This document shows positions 48,950 through 61,400 of a stretch of 64,000 bases of DNA, one piece after another. The notes beneath the pieces are model-generated. The model saw nothing but the letters and a program-made list of their open reading frames with translations, did no database searches and was not told the origin of the DNA. The first letter of the stretch is position 1, and the number at the start of each line of letters is the position of its first letter. The DNA is from Hypomyces perniciosus. Taxonomy: Eukaryota > Ascomycota > Sordariomycetes > Hypocreales > Hypocreaceae. The translations under genes were made by a program, and so were the position numbers. Location of the stretch: the NCBI GenBank assembly GCA_008477525.1, contig SPDT01000004.1, positions 3,038,001 through 3,102,000 of the forward strand, read 5' to 3'.

Positions 48950-51900
48950 GTTTGGCTAGGTCCTTTGAGGAAATTTTCAAGAATGCCCACAGAAGAATCC
49001 GGGGGTGTTTTTGTTGTGTTTTTACGGCGCTTCCAAAGGCTTCCAAAGGGGTGGTCCAAGGGTGGTCCAGGGGTGTGTGTCCCCTGATCGGGCCGGAGGT
49101 GACGCTGACCTTGGTTCCCACTTCCTCCAACCAGTACTTGTAACAGTACATACGAGTAGTTGTGTCGGCAATGCCACGATTCTTGCACTTCTGTCTTCAC
49201 CACTGAACTGGATGTTGGATCAAAGCCTCAGACAGACGGCTTGTTCGGGACCAGGCCGTGTGTGTGCCAATGCTCTCGAGCTGATTGCAAGGGCAGTCAA
49301 TAATAATAGCAAGAGTAATATGCGGTGTGTCTCGTTTTGGTGATGCCCATTGGCCCCATCGCATCCATGCTGCTGGGACGGATCCTCGTTCATACGTGGC
49401 AGGCGAACCACATTAGGGAGAAGATCATCGGCCAAACGCTGCCTTCCTTTCTTGCATGATGTAGGTTCGTCGAGCCGTGAGACAACAGGATCGTGTCCTC
49501 ATTGCCTGATACACCAAAAGGCGGCCCCGCAGATCAAAAGATAATAGACCGTCAGTCAGATGGTGGTGGCGTGAGGGAGAGATGATGGACGAATAAAGAT
49601 GAGGAACAGGGTTCGTAGTAGTGCAACGGAGTACATAGATAAGTTGCCTATCGCCGCCCCTCAAGGCAATGGTCAGATCGGTGAGACGGGTTAATAAAGA
49701 TGCGACATCCGTCTTTCCGTCTTTCCGCCGCACCGGTACCAACATTATGTTTACCAGTCCTTCGTAGGTACTATTAATTTCTCCACCATTTCTACACGCG
49801 AGCTCAAGCACATACGATTTTCGCGTCATATGAGAACAATGGCTTCAAAGACAAGCAGCAGCATTGGGAAGGCAGAGGAGGAGGGTGGGCACGAAATACG
49901 GCCCTGCATGGTTCAGTTGAAGATGACGCGAGACTTTGGCGAGAAAACCACGGCGCGCAAACTAACGAGCATTTTTCCTGCAGCTAACAACTGTTGGATT
50001 GGCCTTGTCCGTCAACTATCACCGATGAATGAAACCTCCTTCATGTATGCTTCCTTTTTCAGCAGGTGGGAGGCAAGGCGTCCGAGACATGATGTCTGCA
50101 CTCCGTACTCCGTACCATCCTGGTGTTTGCCTCGTCTTCGGTTCTCCCCAGGTTGTTATGAATTCAGTCGGTACGAAGTATACAGAGTACTACTATTACG
50201 GAGACCGTCAGTCAGCTCTGTTCTCCGTACAGACGCACATACGAGTACATACGGTACGAAAGATGCCCTGCGACTGCGACTGCGATACGCATGGTACATG
50301 CCTACGAGTGCATGTGGCACGAGCCGCCATGAGATGGGGTCTATTAGTACAGCGGAATCCCACGAGGATCCTTTATCCACCCACTCAAGCACGCGTAAGT
50401 TGTCCCAAATCTTGGGCCATTCGACTCCTGTAGTCTATGACGAAATATCAGCAATACTACTAGTTCTCAGCTTATGGGGTTGTACTACTACTTGGAAATA
50501 GGGACACATATACGATTCGTCTACTCCACCGAAAACCTGTTGTGCAACGCAAATGTCTCTGCCATGACTAACCACGATGCCGACACCATAATATCACACG
50601 AACCAACGGCGTATGGGTGCTTCTTACATGAAATGAAGTACGAGTACATGAGGTTACATAATGCCCAGACGCATATTATCTCATCCTTTCGAAAGAAAGA
50701 AAAAATTGCATTTGCTGACCTGTAGGTCACCATTGCTGAAATTCTTCAACCCCTTGAACGGCCCGTTTTTTCATTCCTCGGAGTCTGTGCTGTTAGTGCG
50801 CAGAAACCGGCTTCGGATGATGGGTCCGGGCAGCTCCGATTTAATTTAGCGACAGGACTAGCCTTCCGGACTTTGGGGACTGGTACTGCTCGGACTACGG
50901 AGTATGTACCTACTACCTAGTGAACTAATCCACAAGACCTCCGTCATTGCGCTTTGAAAAACTAATGAAGAGGTGCATACGCCATATGTATGTATGCGTT
51001 GTCCTCCCAGCCAAGTGTGTCTTGTACGATGACCACAGAGGCTACCAGCAACTCGGGAACCCATTCAAGGGTCATGATGGATACCCATACGGCCCCTCCT
51101 CTCCTTCTGCCCGCCAAGGATCCTTAGTCTCGGTGAAAGAGGGCCTGGAAACCCCCCTGGTCTTCGCATCTGCAAGTGGCAGTGGCTCCCAGCAGTACGA
51201 AGTACATACTACTACTACTACTCGTACTTCGACCAGCTCTTAGGAACCACTCTGATGGGAGTCGAGTCGGTGATGAGGTCTCCACGGGCCCGTCCATTCA
51301 TTGGATGCCATTCAAGCCACCCCGGGTCTAGCCGTTGAAGGCGGCCCGGTTCGCCGGGTTGTGGCTGGCAGGCGAAATGGTGTCTCCGCAGATCACAACC
51401 AACAACCAACGCCATACATAAGTGGGTGAGAACCAACACACAGGAGACTATAGGAATTAGACGTCTACAGTTGGTGTGGGAGTCCCAGCCCCCAGAAATG
51501 CTTACGGAGTGCATATGGAGTGCATAATATAATACTACCTAGGCCTGAGAAACAGGCCACTGCACTGCGACCCCTGTAAATGTATGCTTGCCTGAATCAC
51601 TGTGGGTGGCAAAGGCGAAAAGCTCTTAGTAGTACGATTACAGGCAGCGCCAAAGTCTTACTACTACGGGTGTACAAAGCAGTACGTGTATGTATTTCGT
51701 AAACAGCATCTTACTTGGCCAATTGCACGTCAATAGCCTGCCAAAGACGTTGGATGCTATATTGGAGAGGGAAGCCTGGAGCGCACTCACATCCATCTAT
51801 TTCCACACGACAATAATGGGAAAGGAAATTGGAAAATCATCAGATTCCCCCCCCGTTTTTCAGCCTCAGCTTTTGGACCAACATACATGAAAACCCCATT

Positions 51901-52300
51901 TAAAACATGATATGGAGTACTATATCAGCCAAGCCTCAGCCCTTAGCCTGTGCCTCTCCCTCCCCGTACATGCTCTTGAGACATAGTATCTCGCTTTGCT
52001 CATGCATAGAGACGGCCAAGACAAGCATCTGATGCCACAAGGCCAGACATTCACCGATTCTTCCCCAAGTCCCTGCCTGAACCCCCCTCCACCACCTCTT
52101 GCGTCTCTCGGTATCATTTGTTTATATCACACCCTTGACACCCTCTCTGCGGAGACCCCGTGCATACAAGCCACGACTATTACTACGTACTAGTAGTAGT
52201 ATGCCCGTACAGCAGACCAATCCAATTGCGTACCAGCCAGCAAACTGCGCCGCTATTACGGGGTATCTGTCGCGTATTTTGCCCGAAGCTTACAGAGACA

Positions 52301-52520
52301 ATGGCTGTTATGACGACTTGGTTTATCACTGACTGTTCTAGTGGCTTCGGGAGCGTGATAATGCTACCACAGGTCGCAATGCAGCCACCAAACCGGTGCC
52401 ACCATCCTCAATCCCAATATCGTGACCCCCGCATCGACATCCTGAATCAGGAGCCTGAATCTCAGCCTCTGACGGACACCCAGGCGGCGCACACTTGCAC
52501 TCAGCGACCATTTGACATGT
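52301..52520 (+). pseudogene. Short-chain dehydrogenase/reductase N-terminal remnant
   Basis: The ATG at 52301 opens MTTWFITDCSSGFG, matching the classic SDR start TWFITGCSSGFG with the first Gly of TGxxxGxG changed to Asp. In another frame ATGRNAATK follows at about 52370, the usual end of the beta-2 strand. The part between is shorter than normal, so there is a deletion and frameshift. Nothing SDR-like follows (no YxxxK region). I read it as a gene fragment. Confidence 0.5.
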
Positions 52521-52999
52521 GTTGTACTGGTATTTGCTTTCCCTGGAAATTCCCTCCATATTTGATGCTTGCATTGCCCTTTCTCACCAGTGCGACGACG
52601 CAATTGTACAACACGCAATCCACCGGCACGCCGTTGACATCTGGGGATGGAGATGGCTGTTTCCATGCTATAGGAATGGCTGACATGACGAGGTTGCAAA
52701 AAGAGCAGTCGTGTTAACGACCGAGAAGACGACTGAGAGGACCCAATCCCATCATGACTCTGTGAGAGCGGAGTTCTTGGGAGGCAAGGTAGTCAAGATT
52801 TCCGTAGGTAAAGGTGTTTCTTGCTTGAAAATCGTCACAGAGCTTGTGATATGGTGCAGTCATGACGCACCAACATATATATATATAAATATAAATGGTT
52901 GTTGTCTGGCATTGGTGAGAGTTTCTTAAGAGCTGTGAAGGTGAGGAGGGTGATGTGAGGAGTAGCAAATCACTACAGATGCTTGTTGATATGGAACCA

Positions 53000-53985
53000 C
53001 TAAGTGCGCACACTCCGAATGAGCTGTCCCCACAGCTCATCCATGAAGAATAGAGACGAGATATACGACCCCCGGGAATGAGCCTTAATGTTGCAGCCTT
53101 GTAATTTTCGCCGAGCCAGTCGTTTGTGCTTCCACCGATATGATCATCCTTTGAGCTCACAACGAGCATCGGCTTCGACGCATGCTCCTGATCGAGCGCC
53201 CTCGGCTCAAACCCCCAATCGGAATGAATCATCCGCCACCTCCATGAACCCATCCCAGTTCTGGCAGCACCTGAGTATTCCTGCTGCCGTGCGACGCACA
53301 AACAGTTTCTCTGACATGTCGTTTTTCTCCAGCCATTGGTTGAACAATCCGCTCTCTTCCTGATTCATCTTGCTGAAGATGTTCTGGGGGAGAAACCCCT
53401 CTGCTCCGTCTTCGGTCCGGAATTTGGATCCAACTGCCACCCTAAACAGCTACTGGAGAGGGTGAAACGGCAAGATCTGAGTCGGCGGCCCAAAGGAGCG
53501 CCAGTTTTGATAGTTGAGCGTCTTGGCATAGCCTTTTTGGTGCCTCACGGGCGCGAAACCGCTCAGGGAGGGAATAAGTCGTACGGTGCGCCATACAGCA
53601 TCTGTGTCTGTACAGTGCCGTACGACCGGCCCGCAAGGTAGAGTGTGTCGAAATCGCCCGTGGGGTACAGATGGTGAAGCAGAGCCAGGATGTCTCACGC
53701 CAGAGAGATGTAGTAGGGCACCATCGTGTCGCGGGTGCTGGAGTTGCCCATGACTGGCAGCGTCGGGGAAATCCAACGTGCTTTGGGGTTGCGACACGGC
53801 GTGAGTGCGTTTGCTGCGGTGCCGATGCCGAAAACGCCAGTGAAGAAAAGGATGATGGTGCGGAATGTGGGAGGTCCGTTAGATGCGTAGGCCAACTTCC
53901 TGTTTCCTGGTAGAGAGAGAATGTGCTCCTCATCTCCCTTGTCCTTGTTGTAAGCATTAGCTGCGTCCATCTTCACAGTAACCAT
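53000..53985 (-). pseudogene. Alpha/beta-hydrolase pseudogene
   Basis: Pieces of one alpha/beta-hydrolase follow in order on the minus strand: the N-terminal LSLPGNRKLAYASNGPP, the nucleophile elbow YLAGRSYGTVQ (GRSYG), GYAKTLNYQNWRSFGPPTQ, a lid region with FNQWLEKNDMSEKL, SDWGFEPRALD with KPMLVVSSKDDHIGG (acid region), and the terminal His region LRLIPGGRISRLY, where the catalytic His position reads Arg. The pieces occupy different frames. In-frame stops are at 53697-53695 (TGA where CGA is expected) and 53452-53450 (TAG). Frameshifts lie near 53560, 53225 and 53045. Start is near 53985 or 54015, and the ancestral end is at 53000. It is a full-length but dead copy. Confidence 0.8.
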
Positions 53986-56324
53986 GACTGGTGACGCCTG
54001 TCTGATTTGAAACACATTTGGATGGGGCGATGCCGAGGATATATACTACTTATTGTCCCATCACAATTGCATGCGCACCTCAGTCACTCAGCCCCTTCAG
54101 GAGCTGACACAGACGAGATGCTCGGGATAATGATCAGATGAGGCTCCGTATTTATTGGTTTGCGCGGCCCTAGCCCGGCACTATTTTGACCCATACGGAC
54201 CGGAATCTGTTGAAGCCGATATACAGGCAATCAGGAACTAGTGCCCTCTCTTGATACGTTTGAGTAGATTGTCAGGGAGTATTTGCTACGTCTATCCCAG
54301 TCTACCTAGGTCATGGTCATTTTCCATGATTCGGTAGCTACCTGATCCGGTTACTACCTACCATCTTGAGATCATTGGTCAACCCAACACATGAAGATCT
54401 ATATCGTTGTTGTCCTTGCAACATAACATATTATATCCATATAAGTCCAACCTCGATTTTCCATCAAACGAGGTCTGTTTTATCCTACATCTGAACAATT
54501 ATTTTAGATGTCCCTGACCACATTTGACTTTGTACTAGTATAGGGGAAGGAAGCCCATTAGCAAAAGAGCAAGACAATCGAAGTTGCTCTTTTCATGATA
54601 TGTTCAGGCTAATTACATGACTGTATTATCCAACACAACCTTGGGGGGTGGGTAGCGAAGGTGTGGGTCGCTACCCTATATTCGGTCTCAATATGCAAGA
54701 AAAACGTAATTGCACATGTGAGATGTGTCTATGCAGAGCATAGAAACGTAAACAAGAGGTCACGGTGCCGCCCGAGAAAAGAACGACGCCCTCATCACAT
54801 AAGACAGTCCACCCGTCATCAAATAGAGAGTGATGATCTCCATGTTTTCCTCGATCTTGAGTCATAGATTGTTGTCGTATCTAGATGTGAGAACTGTCAA
54901 TCTCAGAAATGGAATATTAAGCTCAGAAATGGGATAACAAAACCACAAATGCAGCTCATTCATCTGCAATCCAGTCGGTGTTTGTTTTCTTCAGCTATTT
55001 CGTCAGCTACTCCATATATTTAAGCAGCTTTTCCCATCTAACTGGGAATAAGCAGGAGTGTCGAATTCTATTGTTTTCTAGTCATAGCACGTGCCTTCAT
55101 ATTGTTGACCTGTCATTGATAAGAACATGTGGTCCTTCACGATGTAATCATTTTCAAGCCATGTCGTGGATCCGGTTGGCAAAGGACACGTCCAAGCTCA
55201 TCTTCGTTAAAAACGCGTTTGAAAATGCCTATATCGGTGGGATATAATATATTAGTGCTTAAAGAAGTTTTTGTCCTAGACGAACCACCAATCTTTCTTG
55301 GCCATCTCGTTATAGATCAGGTGGGTCGCACTTTACATAGGGCCCTTAAAAATAAAAATGATGCAAGCGAACTGCCCGCGAAGGTCTGGGTTAAAGAGGA
55401 AGACGTCGCGCTAGATCTCAGTGAGCTTTTTCGGGGGATTGCGATAGCCGTTCCCAAAACTAAAGTCTCGAATAACGACCCAATTATAGCTGTGATAAAG
55501 GCAAATGCAAAGAGCTCCACGGATCTTTTCCCAGACCAAGTCGCGCTCTTGCGAGAAGCAATGCTTTATCCCGTTATTCTCAAGCTTCGGCCATCGCGTT
55601 GGCGGGACTAATATAACTGGCAGGTTATAGATACTAGCAATCGAGTAGCCTATAGCGCTTGTAAGGACCCCGATATGCAACCACAGAGTCCGAAATAATC
55701 GCGCTAACAGACGGGATCGGGTAGTTAGATATTTCCCCTGTGTTCGGCTAAGGAGCGCCCAGTGTAGCCGAGAGGTTGCTTCTCCAGCAGAGCTTTTCTT
55801 TGTATCCTGCGCCGTCCGTCTCCCAGTTTCCCCCTGGTGGCAGCGCAGATAAAGGGAATTCGAACCCGATCCCAAGCGACCTTGCTATTTTCGTTTTCAG
55901 TAGTAGCGTATTTTATAGCCTTCATGACGAGATCGCCATTCTCAATTCGAGATGTCGATATAAGACTGTATAAATCACAATGATTTAATATAGTCATTTA
56001 CATAGATATTCATTAATTATGTTTACTAGGACTTGTAGTTCTATAGAATCGTAATAATATTGTACTACGTAGACTTTCTCACTGGCTTTCCTTGATAAAA
56101 ACATACAAGCCTTGGTTTATCCCTTGGGAATTAACCCGGATCATTATATTGCAATAGTTCTTTTAACTATCTGATTAATCCTAATCTAGGAAAAACTGCT
56201 ACTCAAGTATAAAAATCTCCAATAGAAATAAAGTAATTTATAGCCTTACCTATCAAGGTTCTTGAGATAGGCATTATCGAGTTCCAGTTCCAGTTCTTCA
56301 AATACAGTTCCAGCCATTAGCTGA
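53986..56324. other. Intergenic region, mostly without a gene
   Basis: AT-rich in its second half. The only stretch with coding character is 55129-55611, listed separately. No RNA gene or mobile-element terminus was recognised. Confidence 0.4.
55129..55611 (+). CDS. Uncertain open frame, possible gene remnant
   Basis: A 160-codon frame with a charged, protein-like second half (ELPAKVWVKEEDVALDLSEL, ALLREAMLYPVILKL). No domain recognised. The opposite strand is also open over much of this stretch, and there is no plausible splicing partner, so this may be non-coding or a decayed fragment. Confidence 0.2.
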   Translation: MVLHDVIIFKPCRGSGWQRTRPSSSSLKTRLKMPISVGYNILVLKEVFVLDEPPIFLGHLVIDQVGRTLHRALKNKNDASELPAKVWVKEEDVALDLSELFRGIAIAVPKTKVSNNDPIIAVIKANAKSSTDLFPDQVALLREAMLYPVILKLRPSRWRD

Positions 56325-58401
56325 TCACGAAGTCGTTATAGTTTCAAGCTGTATACTGGATCCGGCCATTGGTGTATTTATGAGGTTGGCAGACATACAG
56401 GGCTGTCCCTGACACGAATGCATGAATGAGGAACGGACTATGTCGACTCGTTAATATGAGAGAGCTCAGTGCAAGGGGAAGAAGACAAGAAAGAGAAAGC
56501 AATAGAAGATGGCATAAAAGGCTACTTACAATAGGCGTAGAGCGGGGAGGAGGACATGGCCAATACTCCCCATCTGGCTTGCCGGCCCGAATTGTGTCGA
56601 GGGTCTGGTCTCTGTCCTCACAAATAGGAAGAGTAAGGAATCCGGGACTCCGCACACCGTCCTCGAAGATGAAATCCCGATTATTTCCCGTGTTTTTGAC
56701 ATAGCTAGAAAAGTCGCCCACATTGTAGCCGTTGCTGTTGCCTGCCGCCACCCATGAATTGTAGGAGCTTTCCACAATGTCGTTGAGTACCAAGCCGCCA
56801 TAATTGTAGCCATTGAGCGTGTCCCATGTTCCTCCAGGTAGTAGCTCGAAGACATATCCCCTGTTACAGCCTTTGCCGCTGTAGCATGGTGGTTGAATGT
56901 TGGCATTCACAACGTAAAAGATAAACCCACCATAGCAGGCACGGGACCGGGCTGCGGTGTCGTCGCTCATAAGACCATATACAGTACCCTGGGCTTTTGC
57001 CGTGCATGGATTGCTAGTCTTTCTGTATATTTACCTGCGTCAGTAATCCTAGCCGACCTCTAAAGTATTAGAAAATCCATACAAGATAAATGGGTGAAGG
57101 TTGCCTGGGGCTACCCTCCATGCAGTTGTAATTAATTTGCCGTAAAGCATCTTCTCGGCCTCAGTCGTCATATCTGACAAGTCAAGGCTATTAGGCACTG
57201 ACAGCATCATCCCTTTTTGAAGGAAATTGCCAAGACTCAAAAGAGAATTGCTATCTCCTTTGAAGAGCTGCGAAAGAATGTTGTTCTCTGCCTTCTTCCA
57301 GCTATCGAACATGAGACTAAGTGCTGATGAGAGGCCGTTTTGAGTGCCCAAGGCCTCTTCGGAGCTATCTCCAGTGTTAACAAAACACGATCCTTCGCTT
57401 TAAAGATTAAGCATGGCTCCCTTACCTAGGGAGGTTGCTTTTAGCAACATTAAATGCAGTAACGACAGCATTGTTAAAGATGTCCTTATAGAATAAACGG
57501 TACATATCGTTTTCAAATAACCCCGCTTCCTTAATTACTAGTGTCTTTGTTAGTAGGCCCTGTACTCCTTGTCCCATCTAATAGTAGGATAGGTGTTTTA
57601 GGTGACGAACCAATATTCCATGCTATTGCTGAGCCGAAAGCAACCACAAGTGAGAACGCATTCAGTATGTCTGTTATTATCCCATTGTCATTCTTAAGCT
57701 GAGGGGCAAATGTAGAAGCAAAAGTGCCAAGATTAGGGGTTATGACTGCCATAGCACCGCTCAGAGCATCAGACTGATGCTGATATACCTGTGGCCATGG
57801 TTAAGATAAAGTAAGGATAGAAAGGTATATCGCCTAGCCGGGGAGCGCGAGGGCTTACTTGGTGAAGACTCGAGAAGGAATTCAAAATTAACCACCTATT
57901 TGTGTGTTTTCAGGTATTAGCATAGACTGCCTTGCTTACATTCGCGTTGAATGATCACCCTCTTACTTACCCAGCTGGATGATTTGTTGAACTGCACTGC
58001 ACAATGCTGGAACATGCGTTGTTTCCCATATCCTGGCAGTTCCACTGGTCCTGCCCGTGGAAGAAGTTGCTCACGCTCTCAGGGAATTTGAGCGGTACGT
58101 TACCCGGGGCCACAGCACCATGATTCCAATTCTCCACGGCGGCCCTCCAGGCGTTGGTAGCGTCCGCCGTCTCCCATCTGTTAGCCGGATTTGCTGCTGC
58201 ATTAGTTAGTGCCCCCTCAGTGCACTGGACCGTTTGCCACTTTGGCTTTGGCTTGGTTGACGGCTTTGACTTGGCTGACGGCTTTGGCTTGCTTGGTGTC
58301 GCCTTGTTTTGCTTCGCCTTGACATCATCAACTGGCGTTGCGAGACCGAGCGGGGCTGCTGACAACGCGACAAAAAGAGTTGTTAGCTTGGTAAATTTCA
58401 T
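56325..58401 (-). CDS. Secreted protein resembling the C-terminal half of killer-toxin-like GH18 chitinases (seven exons)
   Basis: Exons by splice-site reading: 58401-57971, 57895-57859, 57788-57611, 57537-57426, 57364-57083, 57022-56530 and 56408-56325. They give 538 residues in one frame; donors include GTAAGT, GTAAGC, GTATGG, and intron 3 has a perfect TACTAAC branch site. The N-terminus MKFTKLTTLFVALSAAPLGL is a signal peptide. A Lys/Pro/Ser linker follows at residues 30-55. Then come Cys-containing motifs (VQCTEGALTNAAANPANRW, FPESVSNFFHGQDQWNC, HPAGWLILNSFSSLH, FASTFAPQL) and C-terminal CNRGYVFELLPGG, NGYNYGGLVLNDI and SPGFLTLPICEDRD. These match the region after the catalytic barrel in fungal subgroup-C GH18 chitinases. 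No GH18 catalytic motif (DxxDxE) or LysM is present. Function is unknown; it is probably extracellular. Minor exons are less certain than the overall gene. Confidence 0.75.
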
Positions 58402-61400
58402 TGTGCAGATGCTTTGAATGAACTCTGAGCTTCGGGTTGTTTGCCCACGAAGACCTTGCGGGGATGATGCTTTATCAATGAAACCTGGGGAATACTAAAC
58501 GGTATGCTCGCCTCCTCCACAAACCACTAACTACCCCAGATTATCCACATGGCCATAATCGTCGTATTCAGATATTTGGAGATGATGTTGAACCTAGCAG
58601 GAAAAGCAAGTACTGGCAGGCTTCCTCGTAGAATCCAGTTTCGGAGGTCAGCTAGGGGTAATCCCTGTTTGAAGTGGTGGCGTTATCAGACTCGCCAAGG
58701 ACTATATACGCCCCTAAGGCCCCATACAGGTAAGCAGATAGAAGTAGTATTACAGATTTTCAAGCTAGAGTCACGAATACACTTGTCTGTAACCTTTTCT
58801 ACCCTTCAAAATGCCGCTGCGCCTGTGTTATTCACACAGATGATGATCCTTCTATTGAAAATCCTTCTATTTGGGACGATGGAACGATATTCTTCGTATT
58901 TATCCATTTAGATACCATAGTTCCACTCTTGAAAATCCTTCCAATATTCAAAGCGATGGAACGATATTCTTCGTATTCGGCACAATCATTCTATAGAGGA
59001 TATATATATGTACATATTCATGGGTTTATATTGGCAGATAAGCCAGGGAGAAATACCAGTTAGGATAATATTATGATAATTCTGTAGAACTGCTCTGCTT
59101 TAGTGAATGTAATTTATTAACGATTGTCCAAGTAAATAGCCCAAATGATCCTGCCTCATCCAGTCTTAGGTATTGCTGATGGCTTACGATCCCCCGTGGC
59201 TTACTATGATCTTTTCAGCTTACAAGGCTTATCTGCGCCCCAAGTTCCTACATGTAGATCACTCTAATTCACAGACTCAATTGATCAGATCGCCTACAGC
59301 TATTGACTGCTGTTGCTGACTATAGTTGCAAAAGTTATGCAATCCTGCTTCTGCTATTCTCCCACCATGCCTCATAAATTTCGTAAAGGCTTATTCCGGC
59401 CGCCAAATCGTTGTCGTCTCCACACAATTCTCTGTCCCTAAGAACCACGTGCTGAAGATTGGAAGTCAAGTACTTTAGCTAAAGCTTTAACGATCCTAAC
59501 GAGCCACTCTTGGCCCGGGTCGTCGCTGAAAGGGCTTTCGGGTTTTCTTCAATCAAAGCGCTGTACTAGCCTTCCTACTATAATCCGAGTAGGATGCTCA
59601 TTGCGGAGCCATGTCAAAGACCAAGTCATGAGGACACGGAAGAATATCGGATGTATCAGTCAATCATCAGGAAGTGATAACCGCACTAAGGGTGATCACT
59701 CAAACGCTCACCCCGGATCGTCACATTATCTTCCGTGTTCCATCGTAACGCCACGACTCACACTAAATTCACAAGAGCTTATAATCGGCCCCTGAATAAA
59801 GATTAAAAGAAATTTTAGTGAAAATAATTGACCTGTACGCAATAATAGAGATCTGGGAGGTCTGGTGTATGATTATGGTATTCCGAAGTACAGAGCATCC
59901 TTTACCAAGAAAATATGATTCTCGGTTTATCTATGCCTTGTTTGCAAAATCGTCACTTGGGATCAGAGTTTTCGCCTATTGGTTGCAAGAGCCTAACTAC
60001 GGGTCACTACGGTGTAGTTAGGACAACTTGCTACAACTACTACTACCGTATTACTACTCGTAGGATGTAGTACCTCAAGGAATTTACTGGCGCGAAACTC
60101 AGGTACTGGCCCACTTGTGCCCCAGTTGTATGCACTCCGTTTAAGACTAAACATCTGATTGGTTCGGAGAGTTTATCCTATTCGTGAATTCTTTGGGGTT
60201 AATATGGCACTAGCTTACTTCGTACTTTGTTGGAAATATTGATGACCTGCGTACGAGTGCTCGTAGCCCTACTGTAGGTACACGCTAGTGGATAATTCAG
60301 GGGCCCCTGTAAATTAAATGGAATAATTGCTATTTGTGGATTTTTGTTTTTAGAATTATCCAATCCACTTTGGAAACATGTAGGCTAGAATTGTTGTATG
60401 CTGGTGCCTTAGTATAGGTATATTAGTATGAGCCGTGGACAGTAGGCGGGCCTCTATGGTCATCTAGTGCATTAATAATTACGGAGAGATTCAGGTATAA
60501 GGTGTTAATAAATTACGAATCCGAGTACCCATTGGCAATATCCTAACTCGCCCCTCTGTTCCTTTGCTCCTTTGCTCCTTTGATCAAGAATGAGCGGGCG
60601 GACTTGATCCCCTCTTTGTGACGCCACCCCACCTGGTTTGAGTGTCTTGAAGCGCCCAGCCTAGTTGATGGCATCATACAGGCCATACAACGCACTTGGT
60701 GCATGTTCTGAGCATGGAAAAGTCTTGGAATTCATTTCATAATACAACATCAGGCCTGAATGACCATCCAAAATATACAAATCCATCAAATTCTCCCATG
60801 CCCATCCACCCCTAAGCCAAACAACACACATCACGCTTAATACGCAATGACACAACCTACAATAACGTAACCTGCAATAGCGCAACAATGACTAAATACA
60901 CATGAAGCTCCCAAGGCTTAATACCATCACATAAAAACGTCCAGACGCCGAAAAGGGGTGTTCAACTCCGACCCAACTGAGTTGGTATCCCCATCTCACA
61001 ATTCCTTTCATTATATCATCCCCTGAATGGTCATGCGAAGGCTGTAGTTGTTTATGCAGGCTGAAGTCTACGTACACCTCTCAATCCCGTTCTCAATTCA
61101 CGACTGTCGCCTTTCGAAAGGCGTCATGGCTAAGGCGTAAATAAGGGCCAGACGAACTTTGAAGCTGCCCTAAGTAAGCAGGGACATCATCCTTCTCCAG
61201 GACCGTGTGTCTGTTTCTGCCTCACATCTAACACTAGTTATGGAGGGCGTGTCGTTTCTTGTCCAGGGGCAGTAGCTGCCCATCGCAACGTTCGCTCAAC
61301 CACCGACCTTTACCAGTCGTCGCCTCCCTTCCTCAAACCAACCCGTCTCCCCCCCCATCTGCTCGTCCCTCCTAATGCCCCCCGTCCTCCTTAAGTGACC

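Larger units (their letters stand above)
48610..52300. other. Intergenic region with simple repeats, no gene seen
   Basis: About 3.7 kb without a supported gene. It contains two short tandem repeats just after the UbiA-family gene and many CCGTA/TACGG-type octamers near 50095-50250. A TAC-triplet run lies near 51205-51230. Long open frames here, such as 49830-50501, have no recognisable domain and an amino-acid mix that looks non-coding. Confidence 0.45.

Noticed and set aside
49830..50501. 223-codon open frame on the plus strand
   Set aside because: No recognisable domain, a composition rich in Ser/Tyr/Arg, and it contains the dispersed CCGTA repeats; probably chance.
52714..53301. 195-codon minus-strand frame as an independent gene
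   Set aside because: Its central part is one segment of the alpha/beta-hydrolase pseudogene; its ends have no hydrolase similarity and run out of the ancestral frame.
55411..55875. 154-codon minus-strand frame
   Set aside because: Overlaps an open plus-strand frame, no domain recognised, and no splice structure could be built.
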